Below, one piece after another: positions 37,986 to 46,875 of a DNA stretch of 64,000 nucleotides. This stretch comes from Eubacterium sp. An11. Lineage in GTDB: Bacteria > Bacillota > Clostridia > Lachnospirales > Lachnospiraceae. The stretch spans positions 227,340 to 291,339 of the forward strand of contig NZ_NFLV01000002.1 of assembly GCF_002161065.1 (NCBI RefSeq), in the 5' to 3' direction. How positions within the stretch are numbered: position 1 is the first letter of the stretch; every line of letters begins with the position of its first letter. Under the pieces are notes generated by a model. It made no database searches, had not been told where the DNA came from, and saw only the letters and a program-made list of their open reading frames with translations. Position numbers and translations under genes: made by a program.

Positions 37986-39116
37986 TTATTTCATGAAAAT
38001 CAGTTCGTAATCACGGTTTCCAAGACCGATTTTTGCCGCATGATCGAGACATGTCTTGTACTCGGAATCCGGCGTGGTGTTTTCAAAATGATCGTGATGA
38101 TCGCAGAATCCATCACTGTGCATCCGGTCAGACAGCTGGCTGTTTGGCAGCGGATCACATTTCAGACAGGCGTCCACGCAGGCCTGGTCAAGCGCCAGCG
38201 GGTCAAAGGATGCAAACATACCGATATTCGGCAAGATCGGCGCATCGTTTTCCGCATGACAGTCGCAGTTCGGAGATACATCCACAATCAGAGAAATGTG
38301 GAAATTCGGACGTCCGTCCACGACAGCCTTGGTGTATTCTGCCATCCGGCAGTTCAGTTCCTTGGTGGCCGCATCGTTGATAAATTCAATGGCGTCAAAG
38401 GTACATGCGCCAAGACATCTTCCGCATCCCACGCAGTTGTCGGTATTGACCGTCATCTTCTTTGTCTCTTCATTGAATTCCAGTCCATTGTTGGCACACT
38501 CTTTCTGGCAGCGGCGGCATCCCCGGCATGCTTCCGGATCAATGCTAGGCTTTCCGTTGGAGTGCTGCTCTTTCTTGCCGGCGCGGGAACCGCAGCCCAT
38601 ACCGATGTTTTTGATGGCTCCGCCGAAACCAGTCATCTCATGACCTTTAAAATGAGTCAGACTGATAAAGATGTCGGCATCCATCACAGCACGTCCGATT
38701 TTGGCGCTCTTTATGTATTCGCCGCCTTCCACAGGCACATCGATATCATCGGTGCCTTTCAGGCCGTCTCCGATGATCACCGGACATCCAACCGTAAGCG
38801 GTGTAAAACCATTTTCCCAGGCACACTGCAGATGTTCCAGAGCGTTTTTCCGGCTGCCCGGATATAAGGTATTGCAGTCGGTGAGGAATGGCAGTCCGCC
38901 CATTTCCTTTACCACATCAGCAACCGCTTTGGCGTAATTCGGACGAAGGAAACCCAGATTGCCCAGCTCGCCGAAGTGCATCTTGATGGCCACGAACTTC
39001 TGGTCCATATCAATGTCGCCGATACCAGCCTTTTTGATGAGTCTTTTTAATTTGGTCGGGAGACCTTCTCCCAGCTTCGTTCTGAAATCTGTGTAATATA
39101 CTTTTGATTTTTCCAT
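37986..39116 (-). CDS. DUF362 protein with two 4Fe-4S clusters
   Basis: 376 residues from the ATG after AAGGAG. The N-terminal DUF362 domain (about 1-180, with VAIKMHFGELGN) is followed by a bacterial ferredoxin unit: CRGCRRCQKEC near 193 and CVGCGRCLGAC near 221, then a second DUF362-like part with DPLALDQACVDAC. Such proteins are widespread in anaerobes and are thought to take part in electron transfer or cofactor assembly. No partner gene is evident. Confidence 0.85.
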   Translation of the reverse strand: MEKSKVYYTDFRTKLGEGLPTKLKRLIKKAGIGDIDMDQKFVAIKMHFGELGNLGFLRPNYAKAVADVVKEMGGLPFLTDCNTLYPGSRKNALEHLQCAWENGFTPLTVGCPVIIGDGLKGTDDIDVPVEGGEYIKSAKIGRAVMDADIFISLTHFKGHEMTGFGGAIKNIGMGCGSRAGKKEQHSNGKPSIDPEACRGCRRCQKECANNGLEFNEETKKMTVNTDNCVGCGRCLGACTFDAIEFINDAATKELNCRMAEYTKAVVDGRPNFHISLIVDVSPNCDCHAENDAPILPNIGMFASFDPLALDQACVDACLKCDPLPNSQLSDRMHSDGFCDHHDHFENTTPDSEYKTCLDHAAKIGLGNRDYELIFMK

Positions 39117-39268
39117 TTGATACTCCTTCATTCTAGTTTATCCTTTTCTGCCCTCTTATTATACTATCTTTTCCGGAAAAAGCACAACAGTAAAATACAT
39201 TTACAAAAAGAAAAAGAGCTCCTATCTCAGGAACTCTGCTCTGACAGTCTGATATGAACATAAAAAAA

Positions 39269-39342
39269 CGAACCAGAAGGGACTCGAACCCCCGACACAC
39301 GGTTCCGGAAACCGTTGCTCTATCCAACTGAGCTACTGGTCC
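39269..39342 (-). tRNA. tRNA-Arg (anticodon CCG)
   Basis: 74 nt. Acceptor stem GGACCAG/CTGGTTC (7 bp, one G-U), D-arm GCTCAGTTGGATAGAGC, anticodon stem ACGGT/ACCGT with loop TTCCGGA giving CCG (codon CGG), T-arm GGTTCGAGTCC. CCA is not encoded. Seven T follow on the minus strand and probably end transcription. Confidence 0.96.
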
Positions 39343-39365
39343 ATGGAAGAAAACTTCCGGCATTT

Positions 39366-39394
39366 ATAATACTATATTTTCGGATGATTTGCAA
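39366..39394 (-). promoter_or_regulatory. tRNA-Arg promoter
   Basis: -35 TTGCAA (39394-39389), a 17-bp spacer and -10 TATTAT (39371-39366), 24 bp before the tRNA 5' end. Confidence 0.65.
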
Positions 39395-39561
39395 GGAATT
39401 TTTTCAAAAAAATAGAAAAAACAGAAAATTTCTCTTTTTGAGAAAAAATCCCCATTAATTTTACATTTTTTCTCCGGTTTTGTTGTTATAACCACCGATT
39501 TTTTCCCTTTTTATGGTATAATGCATCCGTTATCTTAAATTCAAGGAAAGAGGTGTTTACA

Positions 39562-40503
39562 ATGAATCCAAGAAAAGCTGCGATTATCGGCTGTGGTTTT
39601 GTGGGCTCCGCCACAGCGTTTACTCTCATGCAGAGCCGTTTATTTTCTGAAATCGTTCTCATTGACGCCAACTATGATAAGGCTGACGGGGAAGCGCAAG
39701 ATATCGCTCACGGCATTCCTTTTGCAGGACAGATGAAGATTTATGCCGGTGATTATAAAGATATTGCCGACGCCGGCATTGTGATCGTGACTGCCGGTGC
39801 CAACCAGCAGCCAAATGAGACCCGTCTTGATCTGGTACATAAAAATGTAGCTATTTACAAAAGTATTATCCCTCAGATCACGGAACAGGACTTCCAGGGA
39901 ATCTTGCTGATCGTATCGAACCCTGTGGACATCCTCACGTACGTGGCTCTGAAACTCAGCGGCCTGCCGGAAAACCGGGTCATCGGCTCCGGAACAGTTC
40001 TTGACAGCGCCAGACTGAAATACGCGCTGGGCGAGCATCTGAGTGTGGACAGCCGCAGTGTCCATTCCTTTATCATCGGAGAACACGGTGACAGTGAGAT
40101 CGCTGCATGGAGCAGCACCAACGTTTCCGGTATTCCGCTGGATACTTTCTGTGAGATGCGGGGACATTTCAACCACGAAGCGTCCATGAAGAGAATCGCT
40201 GAATCCGTAAAAAACAGCGCTTATGAAATTATCGCCAAGAAACGGGCGACTTACTACGGTATCGCCATGTCCGTAAAACGGATCTGCGAATGTATTGTAA
40301 GAAATGAGAAGTCTATCCTGCCGATTTCCGCCATGATGCACGGCGAATACGGCATTGAAGGGATTGCCCTCAGCATGCCGGCCATCGTAGGCTTTGACGG
40401 CATCGAGACACATGTTCCGATCTCCCTGAACGAGGAAGAGCAGAGACTTCTCCAGGAATCCGCAGAGACACTGAAAAGCGTGGCAGCGGAACTGGATCTG
40501 TAA
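39562..40503 (+). CDS. ldh: L-lactate dehydrogenase
   Basis: 313 residues from the ATG after AAAGAGGTG. NAD-binding AIIGCGFVGSATAF near 6-19, substrate Arg/Asp region GTVLDSARLKYALGE near 147 and the catalytic His in IGEHGDSEIAAW near 176. It reduces pyruvate to L-lactate to regenerate NAD. Monocistronic, with a -10 TATAAT at 39517-39522 and a long structured terminator behind. Confidence 0.95.
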   Translation: MNPRKAAIIGCGFVGSATAFTLMQSRLFSEIVLIDANYDKADGEAQDIAHGIPFAGQMKIYAGDYKDIADAGIVIVTAGANQQPNETRLDLVHKNVAIYKSIIPQITEQDFQGILLIVSNPVDILTYVALKLSGLPENRVIGSGTVLDSARLKYALGEHLSVDSRSVHSFIIGEHGDSEIAAWSSTNVSGIPLDTFCEMRGHFNHEASMKRIAESVKNSAYEIIAKKRATYYGIAMSVKRICECIVRNEKSILPISAMMHGEYGIEGIALSMPAIVGFDGIETHVPISLNEEEQRLLQESAETLKSVAAELDL

Positions 40504-40550
40504 AATCAGAAATAAGACCATTTCAGCGGTGTTTGTTCCGCTTCACAAAG

Positions 40551-40660
40551 AAAGGAGCCGCCTGTCAGCATAATAGCATTTTCTGTGCAGTCTCGCGTTC
40601 CCCATGGGAAAGCACGGATGCAGTCACCGGAAATCATGCTGATATGGCAGCTCCTTTTTA
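40551..40660. terminator. Long structured terminator region after ldh
   Basis: GGAGC...CTGTCAGCAT (40554-40571) pairs with ATGCTGAT...GGCAGCTCC (40636-40654), and five T follow on the plus strand. The 64-base interior can form a CTGTGC/GCACGG stem topped by TTCCC/GGGAA. On the minus strand GGCTCCTTTCTTT also gives a U-rich tail. It sits between convergent genes. A small structured RNA cannot be excluded. Confidence 0.65.
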
Positions 40661-40764
40661 TGGATGCACATTTGTTGTGTATACAAATATCACAGTCTTT
40701 TCATAACCCCCTGTTTTACCAGACAGACTGTTTAAAATAATAATAAATGTAAGGTATTTCTTCG

Positions 40765-41868
40765 TTACGGTGTAACTGTAACTCCTTCCGGATAAATGGT
40801 CGCAAAATCGTCTTTCATAGAAATGACATTCCATCCGTATCCTTCAAAGGTTTCTCTGGAAGACTGTGCCTTTTCAGGATTGCCATGTTCTCTTTCCGTG
40901 TCATCGTTGACCAGTAAAAATGCTTCACTCCGATAAGGATTATCCACAGTGACATATTCCGCCATACTGATATCTCCGGAGCTGTTTCCGAAAGCGAGAA
41001 CCGGCTGCGTGCCGATTTCCTGAGCGATCAGGGAAACTTTATTCATCTTTACATTTTTGATCAACAGCTGATCGCCACGGATAACCTTGTCCGTTTCCTG
41101 GAATACATAATCCAGACCATCCGTATCTCCCTGTCCGGAAGCAATCAGATTTACATCCATACCAATGACCTGTCTTTCCGGAATGTCCAAAACGCCCTCA
41201 ATAGCTGCGCGGACAGCCAGACGGTCTGTTCCGCTGACAATATACACGATAAAGTCATTATCCTGCAGGTAGCTGACAACTTCTTTCATAGGAAGATAAA
41301 AAGCGTCTTTTCTCTGGAGTCCGCTGAAACCTTCGGCCGGGCTGTCAAGGAAATTGCGCACATAATCACAATATTCATCTACTGTCATGCCCGCATACGC
41401 CTGAGCAGCGAGGGTCGCATGTTTCTTTTCCAGCTCATCAGAAATAACACCGGTTTCTCCTGCTTCCAGTATTTCTTCTGCAGTTTCTCTGATTTCTTTC
41501 GGAGCATCATAGTCCGGATCATTCAACGCACGTTCTGCAAACATCTGCCAGTCAAAATAAATTGGAAATGTCTCGCAGAAAAGAGTACCGTCCAGATCAA
41601 ATACAGCGATCCGGTCTTCCTCCGGTATATAATTCTCAGAAGATTCATCGGTCACGTCCGCAACATAATCTTTCAACTCTGACAATACCGCAGAATCCTG
41701 ATTCCAATAAGTAAAGGTACCAGTGCTTCTATCATCCGCCGCAGTTGTACTTTCCGGTGTGCCAGACGTATTTTCTGAACCCGAAGTATTTGTGCATCCA
41801 AAGGTTAACATAGAGCATACGAGCATAAGTACCAGCAGCAATGACATAGCTGATTTTCTTTTTTTCAT
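40765..41868 (-). CDS. HAD-family phosphatase lipoprotein
   Basis: 367 residues. Lipobox MLTFGC (Cys near 25) and a Ser/Thr-rich linker lead to a HAD domain: AVFDLDGTLF near 88 (nucleophile Asp), IVYIVSGTDRLAVRAA near 212 (motif II) and PVLAFGNSSGDISM near 293 (motif IV acidic residues). It is therefore an extracytoplasmic phosphatase of SerB-like build, anchored to the membrane. Substrate unknown. Its promoter carries two TTACGTAA palindromes and a 16-bp element shared with the M56 operon. Confidence 0.85.
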   Translation of the reverse strand: MKKRKSAMSLLLVLMLVCSMLTFGCTNTSGSENTSGTPESTTAADDRSTGTFTYWNQDSAVLSELKDYVADVTDESSENYIPEEDRIAVFDLDGTLFCETFPIYFDWQMFAERALNDPDYDAPKEIRETAEEILEAGETGVISDELEKKHATLAAQAYAGMTVDEYCDYVRNFLDSPAEGFSGLQRKDAFYLPMKEVVSYLQDNDFIVYIVSGTDRLAVRAAIEGVLDIPERQVIGMDVNLIASGQGDTDGLDYVFQETDKVIRGDQLLIKNVKMNKVSLIAQEIGTQPVLAFGNSSGDISMAEYVTVDNPYRSEAFLLVNDDTEREHGNPEKAQSSRETFEGYGWNVISMKDDFATIYPEGVTVTP

Positions 41869-41893
41869 AAGTTGTCCCTCCTCCTTTATTGAT

Positions 41894-41965
41894 TTACGTA
41901 AGCTTTACACAAACCTTACATTTATTACATGGGTACAGTATAACAATATTTTACGTAAATATCAA
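41894..41965 (-). promoter_or_regulatory. Promoter of the HAD lipoprotein with palindromic operators
   Basis: -35 TTGATA (41965-41960), a 17-bp spacer and -10 TATACT (41942-41937). TTACGTAA occurs inside the spacer (41951-41958) and again 57 bp downstream (41894-41901). Between them is the 16-mer TTACATTTATTACATG (41916-41931), 5 bp after the -10, identical to that of the M56 promoter at 1967-1982. Confidence 0.75.
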
Positions 41966-42018
41966 CTTGATTTTAACTTTTTATATGCATATTATACAAG
42001 GAACAACTTATACAAAAC

Positions 42019-42474
42019 TCATTTCCATTTTCCACGGAAAAGACTGCTGGAACCGGAATAAGAATTGGCATCAGCCTTCCATCCCATGTAACTTTCCAAC
42101 ATATCCGCCTTTTTGTTGTACTTGTAGCTGAGTTTTTCTCCTCTGCTGTTTTTCAATTTGATCAGGTAGCCGCCTTTGACTTTTTTACAGCCGCAGATCT
42201 TCATTTTGCCAATGCACTGCCCGGTACTCCGGTCATAAACCTTCATTTTTGTCCGGGAAAACTTCCGGTCCGTGCCGCCAGAAGAGACGTTGGTCCACCA
42301 TCCCTTTATCTGGCGGTACACTTTTTTACTGAGCCGGAAAGACTTTTTCTTTGCCAGTGTCTCCACCTTCACAGAAGCCGGACTGATTTCCCGGGCATTG
42401 AGAACCGGAAGCGGCAGAGAAACCGCAAGCAGCAAAGAAAATATCACCGCAGATATCCATCGTTTTTTCTTCAT
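42019..42474 (-). CDS. Secreted basic protein of unknown function (151 aa)
   Basis: A signal peptide (KKKRWISAVIFSLLLAVSLPL, residues 2-22 region) is followed by a mature domain of about 120 residues rich in Lys, Arg, Gly and Ser, with a central CGCKKVKGGYLIKLKNSRGEK. The C terminus ends FRGKWK. It starts after AAGGAGGG, 36 bp downstream of the cysteine desulfurase gene; an inverted repeat TATAGTAT/ATACTATA with a -10-like TATAAT sits in that gap. No family recognised. Confidence 0.65.
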   Translation of the reverse strand: MKKKRWISAVIFSLLLAVSLPLPVLNAREISPASVKVETLAKKKSFRLSKKVYRQIKGWWTNVSSGGTDRKFSRTKMKVYDRSTGQCIGKMKICGCKKVKGGYLIKLKNSRGEKLSYKYNKKADMLESYMGWKADANSYSGSSSLFRGKWK

Positions 42475-42509
42475 AGGGACCCTCCTTATAGTATGATAGC
42501 ATTATTATA

Positions 42510-43742
42510 CTATAGGCGGATACCGAAGGAAAGCGGCATTTTCCGTCCGGACATATAATCTTCAAATTCCGGTGAATTTTGACGGAGTCTCGCGACGCAT
42601 TTCTTGATGCACTCCACCGCACGGTCCATCTCCTCCATGGTATTCTGATATCCGATGGTCAGCCGGAGGGTTCCATGGGCGATATTGTCCGGTAATCCCA
42701 TGGCCTTTAACACGTGGGACGGCTCCTTCGATCCTGTGCTGCAGGCGGAACCGGCGGCAGCGCAGATCCCCTCTTCATCCAGAAGTACTAAAAGAGCCGC
42801 CCCTTCGATAAACTGAAAACTGATATTACAGTTTCCGGCCAGACGATATCGCAGGCTGCCGTTGAGCCGGGCAAACGGCACCTCATTCAACAGTCTCCGG
42901 ATCAGATAATCCCGCATGGCAGCTGTCTTTTTTTCCCGCTCCGCCATCTTCGTATGGGCCAGACGGGCGGCCATACCTAATCCCACAATCCCGGGCACAT
43001 TTTCCGTGCCGGCCCTTTTTCCTCTTTCCTGTCCTCCTCCGTGTATAAAGGGCGGCAGATCCACGCCTTTTCTCACATAGAGGAACCCGATTCCTTTCGG
43101 CCCGTTACACTTATGCCCGCTGGCGCTCATCATATCAATGCCCAATCTCTTTACCGGCAGCGGAAGATGCCCGTAAGCCTGCACCGCGTCTGTGTGAAAT
43201 AAAATATGATGGCGCCGGGCAATCTTTCCAATCTCCCTGACCGGCTGTATGGTTCCCACCTCGTTGTTGGCGGTCATGACAGAAATCAGCACGGTATCCG
43301 GCCGGATGGCTTTTTCCAGCTCTCTCACAGAAATCTGACCCATTTCGTTGACCCTGAGATAGGTCACCTCACAGCCTTCTTCTTCCAGCGCCCGGCAGGT
43401 ATGCAGCACTGCGTGATGCTCGATCTGTGTGGTGATGATATGGCAGCACCGGCGGCCGCCGGTGCCAAAGTCTTTTCTTTTTTTCGCGGCTTCGACCGCC
43501 GATTTAATGGCCCAGTTGTCGGATTCTGTCCCTCCGGAAGTAAAATAAATTTCTTCCGTCTCACATCCCAGCGTGGCTGCGATGGTTTTCCTTGCCGCTT
43601 CCATCGCCTCTTCCGCCTCCACCGCCAGCTGATACAGTCCCGATGGATTACCATATTGTTCTTTCAGATAGGGGAGCATTGCCTCCCTCACCTCCGGTCT
43701 CACCGGCGTTGTGGCTGCATGATCCAGATAAATCCCAGGCAT
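42510..43742 (-). CDS. Cysteine desulfurase (NifS/IscS type)
   Basis: 410 residues. PLP-Lys in SASGHKCNGPKGIGF near 205 and the sulfur-carrying Cys in AAGSACSTGSKEPSH near 325; the N-terminal IYLDHAATTPVRPEV is diagnostic. It takes sulfur from cysteine for Fe-S clusters or tRNA thiolation. No iscU or mnmA is adjacent. It is divergent from the SpoVB-like gene, with start codons 82 bp apart. Confidence 0.93.
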   Translation of the reverse strand: MPGIYLDHAATTPVRPEVREAMLPYLKEQYGNPSGLYQLAVEAEEAMEAARKTIAATLGCETEEIYFTSGGTESDNWAIKSAVEAAKKRKDFGTGGRRCCHIITTQIEHHAVLHTCRALEEEGCEVTYLRVNEMGQISVRELEKAIRPDTVLISVMTANNEVGTIQPVREIGKIARRHHILFHTDAVQAYGHLPLPVKRLGIDMMSASGHKCNGPKGIGFLYVRKGVDLPPFIHGGGQERGKRAGTENVPGIVGLGMAARLAHTKMAEREKKTAAMRDYLIRRLLNEVPFARLNGSLRYRLAGNCNISFQFIEGAALLVLLDEEGICAAAGSACSTGSKEPSHVLKAMGLPDNIAHGTLRLTIGYQNTMEEMDRAVECIKKCVARLRQNSPEFEDYMSGRKMPLSFGIRL

Positions 43743-43824
43743 GATTACACCGACCTTTCTTCTTTTTATTCTAAGCTGTCTGTCCGGCTCATATATTGAA
43801 AAGAAACCACTCGCAGGTGTTTCT

Positions 43825-45381
43825 ATGTCCTATAAAAAAACCATATTTACCGGAACCCTGATCCTCACTCTATCCGGATTTCTTTCCAGAATTCTGGGTT
43901 TCTATAACAGAATATTCCTCTCCAACCTGATTGGTGCAAAAGAATTGGGTGTTTATCAGCTGATTTTTCCTGTATACATGCTCTGCTTTACATTGGTCTG
44001 CCATGGATTTGAGACAGGGATCTCCAATCTGACTTCCCGCTTTTATGCCACAGGCGAAAAGAAAAACATCCACCGCCTGATCCGCCTGACCTGCACACTG
44101 GCTTTTCTTCTGTCCCTCATACTTCTGTCCATCCTTTATGAGAGCGCCGGATATCTGAGCACGCATCTGCTGCATGAAGCTTCCGCCGCTCCCGCCCTTC
44201 GCATTGCCGCTCTCTCCCTGCCTTTTGTGGCCGTCAAGTCCTGTCTTCACGGCTATTATATTGGCTTAAACCGCTCCAGCGTTCCTGCCGCCAGTCAGCT
44301 GGTGGAACAATGCGCCCGGGTGGGCAGTATTTATCTCCTCTCGATCTCCGTTTATCTGTTCACCGCAGATGCGCGCATTGCCGCCTGGGGTATGGTCATC
44401 GGAGAAATTGCTTCCACTGTCTACACTGTGCTTGCCTATGCGTATACCAACCTTTTCGGAGAACGTCCGGTCCGCAGACGCTTTTCACGGCATCCTGCCA
44501 ACATCCGCCCAAACCATTCTCCGGAACCATCCATGCCGTTTTCCGTCATGGTGCGGGAATTTTTCTCCTTCAGTATTCCTCTGACCATCAATCATTTTTC
44601 TCTGACCATCATCAGCAGTCTGGAAAATATGCTGATTCCGTTCATGCTTGTTTCTTACCTGGGCAGTCAGACCCGGGCTCTGGAATGTTACGGAACTCTC
44701 ACGGGAATGGCACTGCCTTTTTTATTTTTTCCGGCAACTATCGTCAATTCCCTGTCCGTCATGCTGCTGCCCGCCATTTCTTACTCTTATAAACAGAAAA
44801 AAATGATGCAGATCAGAAGCACCATTTCAAAAAGTCTTCATTACTGCATCATTATAGGAATCTTCAGCACCTTTGGATTTCTCATTTACGGAAATACCCT
44901 CGGCAATATCGTCTTTGGCAGCGAGGAGGCCGGACACTATGTCTATATGTTTGCCATCCTCTGCCCGTTCATGTATACGGCGCAGACCATTTCCAGCATT
45001 TTAAACGGATTCGGAAGCACCAGGCAGACTCTCTACCACAATCTGCTGGGCATGGGGATGCGAATCCTGTTTATCCTTACCATGATACCATCTTTTGGCA
45101 TTCAGGGATATCTGTACGGCCTCCTGGCCGGTTACAGCGTACAGATTCTTCTGGATCTGTTCTGCATATTTAAAGTGACATCCTTTCCGTTTTCTGTGGA
45201 AAAAACGCTGCTGCTGCCTGCCGCTCTGGCTCTGGCCGGGAGCTGGCTGTCCGACCGGCTTTATCACCATCTGCTGCTGACCGGCGGTCTGCATCCGTTC
45301 TTCATGCTGGTGATCAGCGGTCTGTTTTACTGCGCATTCTTCCTCACGCTGCAGCTGACCGTAGAACACTGTTCTGCCTGA
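43825..45381 (+). CDS. SpoVB/MurJ-like polysaccharide flippase (MOP superfamily)
   Basis: 518 residues from the ATG after GCAGGTG; an upstream frame to 43741 would overlap the divergent gene. Twelve to fourteen hydrophobic segments, with the SpoVB-like start TLILTLSGFLSRILGFYNRIFLSNLIGAKELGVYQL. Such proteins flip lipid-linked cell wall or spore cortex precursors. It suggests, with the rest of the window, a spore-forming lineage. Confidence 0.88.
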   Translation: MSYKKTIFTGTLILTLSGFLSRILGFYNRIFLSNLIGAKELGVYQLIFPVYMLCFTLVCHGFETGISNLTSRFYATGEKKNIHRLIRLTCTLAFLLSLILLSILYESAGYLSTHLLHEASAAPALRIAALSLPFVAVKSCLHGYYIGLNRSSVPAASQLVEQCARVGSIYLLSISVYLFTADARIAAWGMVIGEIASTVYTVLAYAYTNLFGERPVRRRFSRHPANIRPNHSPEPSMPFSVMVREFFSFSIPLTINHFSLTIISSLENMLIPFMLVSYLGSQTRALECYGTLTGMALPFLFFPATIVNSLSVMLLPAISYSYKQKKMMQIRSTISKSLHYCIIIGIFSTFGFLIYGNTLGNIVFGSEEAGHYVYMFAILCPFMYTAQTISSILNGFGSTRQTLYHNLLGMGMRILFILTMIPSFGIQGYLYGLLAGYSVQILLDLFCIFKVTSFPFSVEKTLLLPAALALAGSWLSDRLYHHLLLTGGLHPFFMLVISGLFYCAFFLTLQLTVEHCSA

Positions 45382-45460
45382 GGAGTGCTGCTCCGTCTGA
45401 GGAGTGCTGCACAGCCGGCCCCTCTCACTTTTTCAGTATGAATACGGGAGCTTACGGGAG

Positions 45461-45916
45461 CTAAGCGAACGCATCCGCGATCTGCTCACAAAGGATCATC
45501 CGCATCATCTGATGAGGAAATGTCATGGCAGAAAAACTCAGTTTCTCGTCCGCCCGCCGCACCACAGCGCCGGACAGTCCCAGCGAACCTCCGATGACAA
45601 ACACCAGAGAACCGGAGATAAGGCGGGCGCGCTTCTGCATGCGCTCCCGCCATACATCGGAAGGATATTGTCTGCCGTCAATACAGAGGGCGATCACATA
45701 ATCTTCCTCTCTGATCTTCTCCAGAAGCTTTCTCCCTTCCGTCTCCCTGATCCGAAGTTCTTCCGCCTCCGAAGCCCGGTCCGGCGTCGCCTCGTCATCA
45801 CATTCCACAATAGACACCGGATACTTTTTATTGATCTGACCGGCAAAAAATGCAATGCCGTCACGAAAATACTTCTCTTTTACCTTTCCCACACAGAGAA
45901 TCTTGATATCTTTCAT
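45461..45916 (-). CDS. rlmH: RlmH-type 23S rRNA methyltransferase with truncated C terminus
   Basis: 151 residues. It matches the family from MKDIKILCVGKVKEKYF through the SAM loop VFVIGGSLGLS and ADEKLSFSAMTFPHQMMRMIL. It then ends CEQIADAFA, whereas family members end EQIYRAFRINRGEPYHK or similar, so the conserved YR...PYHK tail (about 10 residues) is missing. The usual EYxKRLSxY segment near residue 25 is also altered (FFAGQINKKYP). A second RlmH-like protein at 37.4 kb has precisely those parts. Confidence 0.88.
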   Translation of the reverse strand: MKDIKILCVGKVKEKYFRDGIAFFAGQINKKYPVSIVECDDEATPDRASEAEELRIRETEGRKLLEKIREEDYVIALCIDGRQYPSDVWRERMQKRARLISGSLVFVIGGSLGLSGAVVRRADEKLSFSAMTFPHQMMRMILCEQIADAFA

Positions 45917-45925
45917 GGCCGCAGA

Positions 45926-46636
45926 CTAATCATCCCTTCTTCCAAACAGCAGAACCAGACGCAGGAGCTGGAGAATGGTTGATGCCGCTGCTGCCACATA
46001 GGTGAGGGCCGCCGCGCTCAAAACCTTTCTTGCTCCCCGCAGTTCATCTTCATAGAGCATGTGGGAATCTCCCAGAATCCGGAGAGCCCGGGAGGAAGCG
46101 TCAAACTCCACCGGAAGTGTCACCAGCTGGAAGACCACCGTCAGGGAAAACAGCACAATTCCCAGAGTGATCAGAAAATGATTAAAACTCAAAAGCACAC
46201 CGATAATGATCAGCGGCCACGACAGCGCCGAACCGAAATTTACCACCGGGACGATGGCTCCACGGATCCGGAGAGGCGCATAATCTCTCGCATCCTGAAT
46301 AGCATGGCCGCACTCGTGGGCCGCCACACCGATGGCTGCCACCGAAGTGGAACGCCAGGTGGCGTCCGATAAATGAAGCACCTTGCTTCTCGGGTCATAG
46401 TTATCCGTCAGATGTCCGGAAATATGTTCAATCCGCACATTATAAATACCAGCGCCGTGAAGAATCTGCTGCGCCGCCTCCGCCGCCGTGACGCCGGAGT
46501 GGCTTCTCACTCTCTCAAACTTCGCATAGGTGCTTTTTACCCTCGCGGAAGCAATGAGGCAAATCACCACGCCGATGATCACAAGAAAATAGGTCGGGTC
46601 CCAGAAAAATCCACCCAGACCGTATCCATAATACAT
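45926..46636 (-). CDS. Membrane zinc metallopeptidase (YugP-like)
   Basis: 236 residues. An N-terminal membrane helix, zinc motif GVAAHECGHAIQ near 103-114 and two or three C-terminal helices with the segment LGDSHMLYEDELRGARKVLSAAALTYVAAAAS. This matches the Zn_peptidase_2 family (PF04298), whose substrates are poorly known. It lies 9 bp upstream of rlmH on the same strand and is probably co-transcribed. Confidence 0.9.
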   Translation of the reverse strand: MYYGYGLGGFFWDPTYFLVIIGVVICLIASARVKSTYAKFERVRSHSGVTAAEAAQQILHGAGIYNVRIEHISGHLTDNYDPRSKVLHLSDATWRSTSVAAIGVAAHECGHAIQDARDYAPLRIRGAIVPVVNFGSALSWPLIIIGVLLSFNHFLITLGIVLFSLTVVFQLVTLPVEFDASSRALRILGDSHMLYEDELRGARKVLSAAALTYVAAAASTILQLLRLVLLFGRRDD

Positions 46637-46875
46637 AGTGATACCACCTTTCCAATTATTGCAGGAGTCTCCTCCTTATGCAGGATCTGTATGTTCATAC
46701 TCTCTGATATGCACTGACTATCTCTTATTATGCATATACAACAACAAAATACACATACAAATATTGTGAACTGTCCATTGTCCAAAGTCTTCGGGACAGC
46801 GATAGTCTTATTCCCAGTGTCCGGTTATTATACTGTCAAATTATGTTTAAATTGTGTCTGAAATATCAACGCACC

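Noticed and set aside
40551..40660. 6S RNA, SRP RNA or a named riboswitch
   Set aside because: Length and core sequences of those RNAs are not matched; it is kept only as an unassigned folded terminator region.
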